Of a stretch of 64,000 nt of DNA, positions 53,075 through 61,554 are shown one piece after another. The stretch comes from Terriglobia bacterium. Its GTDB lineage: Bacteria; Acidobacteriota; Terriglobia; Acidiferrales; UBA7541. Made by a program: the position numbers and the translations under genes. Each line of letters starts with the position of its first letter. Positions within the stretch are counted from its first letter, which is position 1. The stretch spans positions 1 to 64,000 of the forward strand of contig JAIQES010000008.1 in assembly GCA_020073705.1 (NCBI GenBank). Direction: 5' to 3'. The notes under the pieces are model-generated. The model saw only the letters and a program-made list of their open reading frames with translations. It was not told the origin of the DNA and did not search any database.

Positions 53075-53869
53075 ATGAGCATGCCCGAACTCAGCTCTGC
53101 AATTGACACGCTAGTCCGGAAAGCACCGAGCTCCTGGCTTAGGGAAGTATGTCAGGTGGTGCGAGTTTGGCCTAAAGACGGTCACGCAGAAGGAATGATC
53201 GCCAGCCTGCCTATTACGCACAATGGCGACCTCGCATTTCAGATAAGAGAACTCGTTCGGTCAGCCGAGGGAGAAATGTCATGGGAAGCTTTGGCTACTT
53301 CGATCGAAGTGTGTGCCTCGGTCCGCTCCGTCTGGGAAAGCGAACAGAACATCGAATTGCTGTGGTCTGGGCCATCACCCGCAAACCATGTTCCCGCCCG
53401 TCGAATCGATCAGGTTCTTTACGACCTGCTATGCGGCGCAAGACGAGACATTCTCTTAGTCACGTTTGCCGCCTACAAAGTTAAGCTCCTGACGGAAGCT
53501 CTTATTTCAGCAAGTAGACGGAATGTTCCCGTTCGCATGATCCTTGAGTTCGAGCAAGCATCGCTGAATCAGCTTTCGATGGATGCACTCAAAGCATTCC
53601 CACCGGATTTGATAGCCCACGCTGAAATCTATTATTGGCCACTCAGCAACAGGGAGGTCAACGAGTTGGGCAGACCAGGTAAGCTGCATGCCAAGGCGGC
53701 TGTGGTGGACGATCAAGCGTTGCTCTCCAGTGCCAACCTTACAGACGATGCGTTCAACCGGAATTTGGAAATAGGCGCACTATTTTCTGGAGGAGAGATC
53801 CCCGGAAGACTTCGAGCTCATTTTGATGAACTGATCTTGTCAGGAACTCTCGCCCGTTGGTCGTTGTAG
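53075..53869 (+). CDS. drmC: DISARM phospholipase D-like protein DrmC
   Basis: 264 residues, ATG 53075. A single HKD motif, GKLHAKAAVVDD with His205 and Lys207, followed by SSANLTDDAFNRNLEIG, identifies a phospholipase D-family nuclease-like domain in the C-terminal half. PLD enzymes act as dimers, each supplying one motif. DrmC is a core member of DISARM but has been reported as dispensable for some activity. It ends the five-gene DISARM run; 292 bases without a gene follow. Confidence 0.92.
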   Translation: MSMPELSSAIDTLVRKAPSSWLREVCQVVRVWPKDGHAEGMIASLPITHNGDLAFQIRELVRSAEGEMSWEALATSIEVCASVRSVWESEQNIELLWSGPSPANHVPARRIDQVLYDLLCGARRDILLVTFAAYKVKLLTEALISASRRNVPVRMILEFEQASLNQLSMDALKAFPPDLIAHAEIYYWPLSNREVNELGRPGKLHAKAAVVDDQALLSSANLTDDAFNRNLEIGALFSGGEIPGRLRAHFDELILSGTLARWSL

Positions 53870-54161
53870 CAGACGAATTGTTCAAGAGTTTGGCTTTCCG
53901 ATTTGTTCTTCCCTGCAGCCATTGCCTGATTCTTCGGAATGTAGCCATTGAGGTTTGCTCTGGCGGCAATATCGTTGTGTCGAGGTCATGTGAGGCGCAT
54001 GAGGCCCAATCCAAATGTCAGAATCGGAAATTCTTGTTTATAGCTTAAAAACCAGTAATCGACTCGACACTAAGGTTCGAAAACCAACGGTACAATGGGA
54101 ATCGTAGGTTAGATCATTACAACTGCTACTTCAACGATGATGAAAGTGCGATGTAACAAAT

Positions 54162-54761
54162 ATGGGATGCAAACGACCAACCCCCGCCAGGAAAGACAAT
54201 TTGAGTGTAAATCTGCACGACCTCGACGATACCGGGCGGCTTCATTACTTCTATCACTCTCCCTCATCAGATTTGCCCGTTCGCGATGTCCTTAACGAGC
54301 TTTGTCAAGGGTACAAGACTGAACCCTATCTGGAGAAAGAGGCCGAGAACTATTGTTGCGAATGTATGCAAGGAAATATTCGGGGATTCTTGGGGAGTAG
54401 GGAAAAGTATCTATTCCTCGTGACAAGAATGCAGAAAGCAGCGACCAAATACCATGGGGGCCATCATCTCATCGGGTACATTAGAAAAAGGAAGGCGGGA
54501 AGTCATGAGTGGCGGCCAGGTGGGTTTTACGCCGTGCTCGGAGACGCGAAGATCTATTCGTTCCATGATGCATATCCCCTCGAATCGATGGCCAACTTCA
54601 GGCATTACCCGCGGAAAGTGAATGAGCGAATAACCGCGACGATCTTGGATCACTTCGGCGACGGCCGGAGCATTCTAAATGAATGCCTAGTCGAACTCGA
54701 AAGACTAAAGAAGGATCTTCCTGAAAGTGAAAGAAGAAAGCAGGCCAAGGAATGCAGGTAG
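54162..54761 (+). CDS. Unknown protein overlapping the Nmad3 gene
   Basis: 199 residues; a TTG near residue 14 behind AGGAAAG is an alternative start. Contains YFYHSPSSDLPVRDVL, an ENYCCECMQGNIRGF Cys pair, a beta-rich core (YLFLVTRMQ, HLIGYIRKR) and a charged C-terminal helix. The beta core and the mention of a phrase such as LIGYI resemble PUA/EVE-like or Nmad2-type domains, but I cannot confirm the family. Its stop lies 10 bases inside the next gene, so the two are co-translated. It probably works with the Nmad3 protein. Confidence 0.6.
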   Translation: MGCKRPTPARKDNLSVNLHDLDDTGRLHYFYHSPSSDLPVRDVLNELCQGYKTEPYLEKEAENYCCECMQGNIRGFLGSREKYLFLVTRMQKAATKYHGGHHLIGYIRKRKAGSHEWRPGGFYAVLGDAKIYSFHDAYPLESMANFRHYPRKVNERITATILDHFGDGRSILNECLVELERLKKDLPESERRKQAKECR

Positions 54762-55468
54762 TGCTGCTGCGGGTGGGCATTGATACTGGCGCTGGAGGTA
54801 TCCACGGACCGCTTTTCAAGGACGGTTCATTCGAGTACATACCGATTCCAGACGGGTGGAACATGGATCCTAGAACCTACGGCAATACAAAAGGCAGGCA
54901 CGGGCGCTCGCTCGTTGATTATTTCCTAGGTTCCCGACGTGCGAAGGTATTCAAGCAGGCCATCCACTTCGATCCTGAGTTCACCACATACACATATGGC
55001 GATCCGACGCTTGGTCCTAAATCATCTCTTCGTAAACTCGTCGAAGGAGATCTATTGGCCTTCTATGGCGGATTGGAGGGTTGGGGTTTCCAATGTTCGC
55101 CAGCGTTGTACCTAATCGGCTACTTCGAGGTCTTAAGAGCAGGGCTCGCGCCCAGTTTCACAAGTAGCGAAATGCGACGACTGTTTGGGAACAACTTTCA
55201 TGTCAAACATCGGAAGATTCTGGAAGATCAACGGGAGCGCTTAGTTCTAGTCAAAGGAGGAGTAGGTAGCAGGCTGTTGCAGAAGGCCGTCCGGATTAGT
55301 TCGCTTGGAAAGAACTCCGATGGGCGCCCCTTGCACAGGCTGTCAAGAAAGATGCAGGAAATCTTTGGGGATTTCGACGGCCGCACCAGCATCGAGCGTA
55401 GCCCTCCTCGTTGGGTTTTTCCAGAGTTCACAGCACGCGCCGCCAAGTTTGTACGGAGCCTCATGTGA
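54752..55468 (+). CDS. Nmad3-like nucleotide-modification-associated protein
   Basis: 238 residues from ATG 54752. The N-terminus LLRVGIDTGAGGIHGPLFKD followed by GSFEYIPIPD is the recognisable start of the Nmad3 domain, predicted to act in nucleotide or base modification. Later segments are HFDPEFTTYTYGDPT and AFYGGLEGWGFQCSPALYLIGYFEV; a LVKGGVGSRLLQKAVRISS stretch lies in the second half. Nmad genes are often beside phage base-modification or defence genes; here it lies just downstream of DISARM. Substrate unknown. Confidence 0.75.
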   Translation: MQVVLLRVGIDTGAGGIHGPLFKDGSFEYIPIPDGWNMDPRTYGNTKGRHGRSLVDYFLGSRRAKVFKQAIHFDPEFTTYTYGDPTLGPKSSLRKLVEGDLLAFYGGLEGWGFQCSPALYLIGYFEVLRAGLAPSFTSSEMRRLFGNNFHVKHRKILEDQRERLVLVKGGVGSRLLQKAVRISSLGKNSDGRPLHRLSRKMQEIFGDFDGRTSIERSPPRWVFPEFTARAAKFVRSLM

Positions 55469-55675
55469 GAACAAGAAATGCCCGGAAGAATATACTTTCT
55501 TGTATGGGGTCAGGCTCTTTCTTGCCAAGATTCCTTTCGCCGCGAGCATTTTCCGCTAGCGCTCATCCGCTAAAGTTGGGAATCCGCGCAGCAATTGCGG
55601 GTGTGCCTCCTTTCAGATTGTTTTGGTGGTCGGCATGAATAACACTTCGGCGGACTCAAAATCCGTGAGGTTCGA

Positions 55676-56413
55676 ATGAACCGGTCAGAGGTCGAATCAT
55701 TTCCGGCAGAAGTGGCGCGCAAGCTCAAGACCTATGTTTACAGGCTTATTGACCCGCGAAACGGAGAGACCTTCTATGTCGGGAAGGGGCAGGGCGATCG
55801 CGTATTCTCTCATATTCGCGGCGAGCAGAAGCTGGAAGGCGATGAGCTCGACAACAAACTAAAGCGCATCCGGGAAATGCGGATTGCTGGGTTCGAGGTC
55901 GCCCATGTTATCCATCGCCACGGCATGGATGAAAAGACTGCCTTCGAGGTTGAGGCCGCTCTCATCGATGCATATCCGGGGCTCACCAATATTGTTGGCG
56001 GAGCGGGTGGCAATGACTACGGGACGATGCATGCCAAGGAGATAATTCGTCGCTACTCTGCCGAGCCTGCAGTGTTCCAGCATAAGGCCTTGCTGATCAG
56101 CGTAAATAGGACCGCCACCGAGACATCGTTGTATGAGGCAACACGTTACGCCTGGAAGATCAGCAAGTCCAAAGCCAAGGATGCGGAAGTCATACTCGCC
56201 ACCCTGCAAGGTCTCATCGTTGGCGCCTTTGTTGCGGACGACTGGCTTGAAGCAACGGCAGAGAACTTCCCGGGTCGCGAAGATGTGCCCGGGCGCCCTT
56301 GGCTTTATTGGGCGGGAGGCACCTCCCGATATCAAAGTGCTGTATGTGGGCAAGCGCGTCCCTGACGAATACCCAAGCGCGGCGCGGCGAATCCAATCAA
56401 GTATACTTGGTAG
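55676..56413 (+). pseudogene. GIY-YIG nuclease (LEM-3-like) with two frameshifts
   Basis: The N-terminal reading (55676-56365) contains [20 protein letters not shown] (GIY-YIG core), [20 protein letters not shown] with the catalytic Arg region, and [17 protein letters not shown] with the metal-binding Glu. After ~residue 207 the frame loses the conserved tail. The +1 frame from ~56300 gives [20 protein letters not shown], and after another shift near 56365 the third frame gives KRGAANPIKYTW and stops at 56411-56413, exactly the family end. Two shifts in the last 115 bases suggest a decaying gene or low-quality sequence; the nuclease domain is intact. Confidence 0.75.
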
Positions 56414-56564
56414 AGTTTGGGGGCAGTATTTGTAGTGCAATTCGCGTAAGGTGATCATCGACGGTGGCGTGCGGTGGGGCCGAATAAACGAATGGAGCCA
56501 GCGCGCTCTTGATCTTGGCGGTGCGCAGCTAATTCATGGGAGTTAGCCTGCGCGAACAATCAAC

Positions 56565-57326
56565 GTGGCACTCTACGAAAAACCCGTTCGGCTTCTCATG
56601 CGAGACATGGTTGCGGACCTCGGCCTTAAAAAAGCCGACATCCTCGCCAAGGAACGCGTCATCTCATGGTTCGCGCAAAAGTACCCTCGAGTCAAAGAGG
56701 GGACTATATCGGCCCATCTCATCCGGCTATCAACTAACGCGACCAGTCGGGTGCACTACAGCGCGAAGCCGGGGGATGACGATCTGTTTTTCCAACTCGA
56801 TGGCGGTCATTTCCGACTTTACGACCCTGCAACGGATCCAGTGCCAATTCATGAGAAATCTCAAGGTGCCAGTTCGCAGGCTCCCGAGGTAGCTGAAGAA
56901 AAGGAGCCGCCGACGGAGTTCGCCTACGAAACCGATCTTCGCGACTTTCTTGCTAAGAATCTATCGGTTTTAGAGCCAGGTCTTCACCTATATCAAGACG
57001 AGGGCATTACCGGAGTCGAGTTTCCAGCGGGTGGGCGGTTCATCGACATTCTTGCTGTCGATGCGCAAGACAAGCTAGTCGTAGTGGAGTTGAAGGTCTC
57101 TCGCGGGTACGATCGTGTCGTCGGTCAACTACTTCGGTACATGGCATGGGTCGCGACTCACCAGGCGGAGACTGGCCAAAACGTTCGCGGCATTATAGTA
57201 GCCCGTGAAATATCGGAGGACCTGCTGCTTGCGTGCTCGACGCTGCCAAACGTCGAGCTGTTTGAGTACCAGCTATCGGTCACGCTTAGAAGGGTCCATT
57301 TTGATGCCGCGAAGCCAAACACGTGA
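56565..57326 (+). CDS. NucS-like PD-(D/E)XK nuclease with N-terminal DNA-binding-type domain
   Basis: 253 residues from GTG 56565. Residues ~8-90 are a helical then beta domain (DUF7669-like), followed by a linker. Residues ~118-250 form a restriction-endonuclease fold: Asp161 in FIDILAVD, Glu175 and Lys177 in VVELKVSRG, then GQLLRYMAWV, the same order as in NucS/DUF91. In other organisms NucS cuts mismatched DNA; this version is shorter and may be a restriction or repair nuclease of the island. It ends the defence region. Confidence 0.82.
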   Translation: MALYEKPVRLLMRDMVADLGLKKADILAKERVISWFAQKYPRVKEGTISAHLIRLSTNATSRVHYSAKPGDDDLFFQLDGGHFRLYDPATDPVPIHEKSQGASSQAPEVAEEKEPPTEFAYETDLRDFLAKNLSVLEPGLHLYQDEGITGVEFPAGGRFIDILAVDAQDKLVVVELKVSRGYDRVVGQLLRYMAWVATHQAETGQNVRGIIVAREISEDLLLACSTLPNVELFEYQLSVTLRRVHFDAAKPNT

Positions 57327-57770
57327 TTGCGACCTAGGAGCTACGATTCCTGCACGCCGAGACACTATCGCCTGACGACTATTCATGTGACCTCGACGGT
57401 CGCTTGTCCCGGCAGTTGGCTTACCGTACGTGTGCTCCAGTGCGGCATTCCGTATCTCAGCTTGCGAAAATCTCGATCTAGTGACTCCGCAAGAGACCTC
57501 CTCTTTTTTGCCATGAAGTAATCTGTCACTACTGAAACAGACTTTTAGGTAAGTCCGAGCTTCTAACCCAGGCCCGTTCAAATCATGTCAGCAATTGGTT
57601 CTGAGCACTTCTCCCGGGCTTGCCAGACCAACCTCTCCAAGAGGCCCACACGCGAGGCGACATCTTCGAAATCGGATAGCCACCTGGTGAGCAGGTAAGA
57701 CCAAAATCGGGATTTTTGTTTCGAGCCCGGGGGGTCTTTCCTACACACAAATCCCAACAAGGAGCTAAGC
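57327..57770. other. Gene-free stretch before the small-gene region
   Basis: 444 bases with no reading frame that has both a start site and a recognisable protein. A G-rich block (CCCGGGGGG) and a clear AAGGAG site near the end belong to the next gene. No tRNA-like or repeat structure that holds up was found. Confidence 0.5.
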
Positions 57771-58202
57771 ATGTCTCAACCCGATGGTACACGTGTGTCT
57801 GCATGGACCCGGCTGCGATCTTCCGCGGTCGGCAAATACAAAGCAGTGCAACTCTCAATCGAAAGGAGGTCGTTCGAACGCAACCTGGAAAAGATCGTCC
57901 GGAATGCTCTTGCTCATCAATCGGTCGGGCTGCCGGCCGGCCATCCCCAATACAAGCTGCTTCGACAACAGGCGGACTCAACGTGTGCAAAGTTTGCACA
58001 CCGTTGGGATATCGATCCCAACCTGCTCGACGCACAGATCCCCGCAATCAGGAAGCTGAAGTCACTCGCAGATCCTCCTCCCAAACCAGAGCCTGCAGTT
58101 CTGGTTTCTATGGGAGTTGCTGGTACGGTGGTGCTTTTCTTCCTGATGGGAGTCCTCGCTGGTCTCGCCAGCGTTGGCTACCACCTGATCGGAGGCCGTT
58201 AA
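57771..58202 (+). CDS. Small protein with C-terminal transmembrane segment
   Basis: 143 residues behind AAGGAG. The N-terminal ~100 residues are hydrophilic and helical (YKAVQLSIERRSFERNLEKI ... SVGLPAGHPQYKLLRQQA); a hydrophobic segment lies at ~108-137 (VLVSMGVAGTVVLFFLMGVL). No family recognised. It begins a run of small plus-strand genes; the next start is 2 bases after its stop. Confidence 0.72.
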   Translation: MSQPDGTRVSAWTRLRSSAVGKYKAVQLSIERRSFERNLEKIVRNALAHQSVGLPAGHPQYKLLRQQADSTCAKFAHRWDIDPNLLDAQIPAIRKLKSLADPPPKPEPAVLVSMGVAGTVVLFFLMGVLAGLASVGYHLIGGR

Positions 58203-58204
58203 TC

Positions 58205-58525
58205 ATGCTCCTTGAGTTGATTGTGGCAACCGAAGCGTCCGTGCTCTCTGCCTCGTGGATTCGGCGATCTCGAATGAGACGCCGACAAATCCTGATGGGC
58301 GGAAGCACACCTGAAATCAATCTGCCGTTTCTCGATCGCTACCTCAGACAACAAACAACCAACCCAACGAGGCTTCAGACCTTTGCAGCGCAGAAACTGG
58401 CTGCGGTCTGTCGCCACGCCGTCCACACCCAAGCATTCGAACTCCTGGTCCTGAAGCTAATCCAATCCGCATCCCGCCGGTTTCGGCGGGAGTCGGAAAT
58501 CTCAAAAGTGGAGGTGATTCTGTGA
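58205..58525 (+). CDS. Small basic protein of unknown function
   Basis: 106 residues from ATG 58205. It begins with a short hydrophobic stretch (MLLELIVATEASVLSASWI) followed by RRSRMRRR, then a helical region with GGSTPEINLPFLDRYLRQQ. The gene is open farther upstream in frame but that would overlap the preceding gene. The stop overlaps the next start (GTGA), so three genes from 57771 are coupled. No family recognised. Confidence 0.62.
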   Translation: MLLELIVATEASVLSASWIRRSRMRRRQILMGGSTPEINLPFLDRYLRQQTTNPTRLQTFAAQKLAAVCRHAVHTQAFELLVLKLIQSASRRFRRESEISKVEVIL

Positions 58526-58860
58526 ATCTCACCCCGTCACAAAAGGGCTCGTTCCTTGCAGGTATCGGTCTCTGGGTGCTCATCTGGGCTTCCATCTGGA
58601 AGGCAGATGACATCGCCCGGGCCATGCACGTTCAGCGATGGTTCAATTCCGGTCGCTGTATACGCTGGATTGGCCGGCACAAGAGCACATCTCTGCTCGG
58701 AACCGAACTCGTTAACTATGGCACGCATGGCCTCGATCCGCTGGGCGTCTCGTTCTCGCTCGGCGGAACGTTGGTGAACGTGCTCTTCATTTATCTATTC
58801 CTGCCTTGTCTGGAAAAGCTGCTCCGCCAGAGGGGCATGACCACCGCAACACTCCAGTAA
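58522..58860 (+). CDS. Small membrane protein with two hydrophobic segments
   Basis: 112 residues from GTG 58522 behind GTGGAGG. Transmembrane segments near residues 11-28 and 80-96, with a charged loop between that includes WIGRHKSTSLLGTELVNYGT. No family recognised. Coupled to the previous gene; a hairpin follows 30 bases after its stop. Confidence 0.68.
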   Translation: MNLTPSQKGSFLAGIGLWVLIWASIWKADDIARAMHVQRWFNSGRCIRWIGRHKSTSLLGTELVNYGTHGLDPLGVSFSLGGTLVNVLFIYLFLPCLEKLLRQRGMTTATLQ

Positions 58861-58890
58861 GAACAATCCGGGACCACATTAGTCTCGCTG

Positions 58891-58918
58891 CCTGCCCATT
58901 CGAACCTGAGTGGGCAGG
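58891..58918 (+). promoter_or_regulatory. Stem-loop between two small genes
   Basis: Perfect 8-bp stem CCTGCCCA/TGGGCAGG with a 12-base loop, followed by AGGAG and not by a T tract, so it is not a standard terminator. It could protect the mRNA end or separate expression of the two sides. Confidence 0.4.
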
Positions 58919-58957
58919 AGGAGTGGCTAAAGGTCACTCAGAAAAGGAAGTGCAACC

Positions 58958-59182
58958 ATGCGTATGTCCATTGGTGTTCCAGGAATCAGCGTTTACTTCG
59001 ATCACTGTCAGATCAAACCGTTCATCAAGGATCACTCCAAGAAGGCGAAGGACCTCTTTAATGAGCGGGTTGTTCCTGCGGTGCTTCGGGGTACATGCAA
59101 GGCGTTGGAAGTGGTCGCGAATAACACTGCCGATGCTCACGATTACCTGATCAGCAAAACCAAACCTAAGAAGTCCGCATGA
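58958..59182 (+). CDS. Small basic protein of unknown function
   Basis: 74 residues behind AAGGAAG. Composition is basic; segments MRMSIGVPGISVYFDH and FNERVVPAVLRGTCKALEVV suggest a short alpha/beta fold. No family recognised. The stop is 34 bases before the next start, which has its own AAAAAGGAG site. Confidence 0.62.
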   Translation: MRMSIGVPGISVYFDHCQIKPFIKDHSKKAKDLFNERVVPAVLRGTCKALEVVANNTADAHDYLISKTKPKKSA

Positions 59183-59216
59183 TGCAGAACGACACTCACA
59201 CAAAAAGGAGACGACA

Positions 59217-59474
59217 ATGCAGAAATATCTGGTAGTGAGCTACGACGATGATCAGCAGCAATGGTTTTGGGATTACGTCGCGGCAAAGACGGCGGAAGAC
59301 GCAGTGGCCCATGTCTGCGAGAGACGCCCTTACGTCATCGCGGCAGATGCGGCTTCTCTGTCTCATGTGCAGAGCATCGCCCGTGACCTGAAAAACCGCC
59401 CTATCGCCCGAATCATCCACCAATTCAACTGTGACACAGCAACACCAGAAGAAAAAGGAGGCAACGAACTATGA
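59217..59474 (+). CDS. Small acidic protein of unknown function
   Basis: 85 residues behind AAAAAGGAG. It begins YLVVSYDDDQQQWFWDYVAAKT and contains EDAVAHVCERRPYVI; the pattern of a short beta strand plus helix fits small single-stranded-DNA-element proteins, but no family is recognised. The stop overlaps the next start (ATGA). Confidence 0.65.
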   Translation: MQKYLVVSYDDDQQQWFWDYVAAKTAEDAVAHVCERRPYVIAADAASLSHVQSIARDLKNRPIARIIHQFNCDTATPEEKGGNEL

Positions 59475-59701
59475 AACCAGAAAAAGCAAAGAAGTACCTT
59501 GAACAGCGCGGCCTCGCCTGTCTCTTTTGCGGTTCCTGGGACATCGAGGGTGGTTCCATGGACTTCGATGCGGGTGAAATCGCTCAGAGAATCTCTTGCC
59601 ACAAATGCGACGAGAGGTGGACGGATGTCTACAAGCTCGTGGCCGTGGCGGACCCAGACTCTGGGGCGACCATCGCGTCGATCTCCATTCAAGCAGAGTA
59701 A
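59471..59701 (+). CDS. Small zinc-ribbon protein
   Basis: 76 residues from ATG 59471, coupled to the upstream gene by ATGA, with AAGGAGG upstream. Two Cys pairs are visible: CLFCGSWDIEGG and SCHKCDERWTDVY, as in a zinc ribbon. Likely a small DNA- or RNA-binding accessory protein of the mobile element; nothing more specific. Confidence 0.7.
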   Translation: MKPEKAKKYLEQRGLACLFCGSWDIEGGSMDFDAGEIAQRISCHKCDERWTDVYKLVAVADPDSGATIASISIQAE

Positions 59702-59883
59702 AGAAAACGATCTCTCCCTTCTGTTCCTCTATTCGCCTCAGGATCTCTTCCCGCCGATCGTAGTCCTGACCTCGTAATCCGTAAGTTCTCCAGTCTCGCC
59801 TCAATCCATTTCCCCTGAACTCAAACACTCCCCGGTCGGGGTGTGTCTGCACGCAGTCAATTCCACAAAAAAGGAGCTGTGTC

Positions 59884-60864
59884 ATGAACAAAAGAAAGAA
59901 GCACGTCTTCGATACTGGCGAGATTCCACACTTGTGGGCGCATCGCACACAGGATGAAGCACGGAATCGCCAGGGCAATCTCTACTTCACCGGCGACACC
60001 ATCTACAGCTACGGCTCGCATTTCCCGATCGCTCGCCATGTGACGAATGAGGCTGGGGAGCGGGCCGTTTTATTAACCACCGCCACCTACAGCGTCACCA
60101 CCTCGAGTCATTGCTCCGCTGTTCGTTCCGCGGTCCCTTCGGGCATTCCAGCCTTCCATGTTCCGAACGTATGCCACGGACGGTACAGCGGAAGCGGGTT
60201 AACCGCGGACGATCATGCGGGCAACCTGGCCGACTACGCCGAGCGGATAGAAAAGCACGTCATCACATCCGCTCGGGCTAAGTCTTCCTATGCAAAGGAG
60301 TGGAACCACGAGCATGCCGTTCGCTTGCGCGATGAGGCATTCGCCTATTGCACATTCTTCGGCCTGCCCATTCCGAATATCCCCGAGGTGCCGGAGCTAG
60401 ACTCCGAGGCACTAACCGCCATCCGCAAGCGCGAAGCCAAGCGAGCAGCGGAAAAAGCAGAGCAAACCAAACGCGAGCGGGCGGAAGCCATCGTCCGTCA
60501 ACAAGAACTAATCACCAAATGGCGGGCCGGGCAGTACTCCGGCTGTCTCTATGACATTCCCGCGATGCTGCGTATCGACGGAGATGAAGTGGTGACAAGC
60601 CGGGGAGCACGTTTCCCCGTTCCCCACGCCAAGCGAGCACTGGCTCTCGTCCGGAAAGTCTGCGAATCCGGGCAAGCCTATGTTCGCAACGGACACACCA
60701 TCCACCTCGGCCCATATGCCCTTGACCGCATTGAGCCAGACGGAACAGTCAAGGCTGGCTGCCATGTCGTCTCTTGGGAAGAGATAGAGCGCATCGCACC
60801 AGTTCTCGATTCTGTTCCCGCGTCCCCTACCGCAATTAACCCCACCTTGGAGGTGCAATCGTGA
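59884..60864 (+). CDS. Conserved mobile-element protein of unknown function
   Basis: 326 residues behind AAAAAAGGAGC. The N-terminus contains HLWAHRTQDEARNRQGNLYF and TIYSYGSHFPIARH, a layout I have seen in hypothetical proteins of phages and plasmids. The middle has a long coiled coil (RKREAKRAAEKAEQTKRERA). The C-terminus (GPYALDRIEPDGTVKAGCHV) looks like a small beta domain. No catalytic motif recognised. It is the longest gene of the small-gene region and overlaps the following one (GTGA). Confidence 0.7.
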   Translation: MNKRKKHVFDTGEIPHLWAHRTQDEARNRQGNLYFTGDTIYSYGSHFPIARHVTNEAGERAVLLTTATYSVTTSSHCSAVRSAVPSGIPAFHVPNVCHGRYSGSGLTADDHAGNLADYAERIEKHVITSARAKSSYAKEWNHEHAVRLRDEAFAYCTFFGLPIPNIPEVPELDSEALTAIRKREAKRAAEKAEQTKRERAEAIVRQQELITKWRAGQYSGCLYDIPAMLRIDGDEVVTSRGARFPVPHAKRALALVRKVCESGQAYVRNGHTIHLGPYALDRIEPDGTVKAGCHVVSWEEIERIAPVLDSVPASPTAINPTLEVQS

Positions 60865-61376
60865 GAATGACCACGCGAAAGAAAGAACTGCTTCGACTGT
60901 ACCAACGCGAGCGGGCCAGAGGTTTTCAGGCTCGGTGGGCTTTGTCCAATGCCCGGACGCGCTTGGAATGGGACAAACACGAAGTAGCCGAGTATTCCAG
61001 CGGAGAGCCGATTGATCGCAAGCGTGGCAATGTACGGCTCCGCTTGGTGCCCGACGAATTGTGTTCCCTCGAGGACCTGGAAGGCGACTGCTTCAACCCC
61101 AAAGCTAACCCCGACATCCCCGCGTCAAGACTGGAACGCGATCGCAAGGAGTTCATAGAGAAGGTCAACGCGGACGGTGTGTGGGGAATCATCGGCGAGT
61201 ACTTCGACGGGGAGACGTGGCGACATGCGGATTCCTGTTTCGGTTTCGTCGGTGATGACTGGAAAAACTCCGGCTACGACACCGACATCATGCGGGCGAC
61301 ATTGGATGAAGCGAAAGATGCCCGTGTATGCCGTTGCTGTGGCCGGCCGATCGTCAAGAAAACGGAGGTGCGCTAA
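60861..61376 (+). CDS. Cys-containing protein of unknown function
   Basis: 171 residues from GTG 60861, overlapping the upstream stop; GGAGG precedes it. The C-terminus has a Cys motif CRCCGRPIV, possibly a metal site, and the middle is acidic (DGVWGIIGEYFDGETWRHAD). Only this pair of Cys is seen. Stop and next start overlap by one base (TAATG). No family recognised. Confidence 0.65.
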   Translation: MRMTTRKKELLRLYQRERARGFQARWALSNARTRLEWDKHEVAEYSSGEPIDRKRGNVRLRLVPDELCSLEDLEGDCFNPKANPDIPASRLERDRKEFIEKVNADGVWGIIGEYFDGETWRHADSCFGFVGDDWKNSGYDTDIMRATLDEAKDARVCRCCGRPIVKKTEVR

Positions 61377-61549
61377 TGCGAGACGACCCCATACACGAGT
61401 CCGTGGCCGAGAAGAAATGTCCTCTTTGCGGTCGGGGTCTAGCACGAACTGATGGGCCGGAGATCCCTTGTGTCTTATGCGTACTGCTCGGTCCACCGTC
61501 CGTCCGCCGTTGCCCTGGTAGCCCCTCAGTTCGTGGAAAAGGAGAATAG
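61376..61549 (+). CDS. Very small zinc-finger-like protein
   Basis: 57 residues from ATG 61376 with GGAGG upstream. Two Cys pairs: CPLCGRGL and PCVLCVLL. Shorter than 60 residues, so the case rests on the ribosome site, the one-base overlap with the preceding stop, and the CxxC pairs. The C-terminal tail is Pro/Arg-rich. Confidence 0.55.
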   Translation: MRDDPIHESVAEKKCPLCGRGLARTDGPEIPCVLCVLLGPPSVRRCPGSPSVRGKGE

Positions 61550-61554
61550 AACAA

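Noticed and set aside
40538-53869. BREX or class 2 DISARM
   Set aside because: No pglZ, brxC or cytosine methyltransferase drmMII is present; the helicase is DrmD and the methyltransferase is adenine type, which is class 1 DISARM.
55630-55680. tRNA-Leu fragment (GGACTCAAAATCC) before the GIY-YIG gene
   Set aside because: The anticodon-like arm is present, but no D-arm, proper variable arm or acceptor could be paired; too little to call.
57560-57600. T-arm-like TTCAAATC before the small-gene array
   Set aside because: No stem pairs around it and no other tRNA parts are found.
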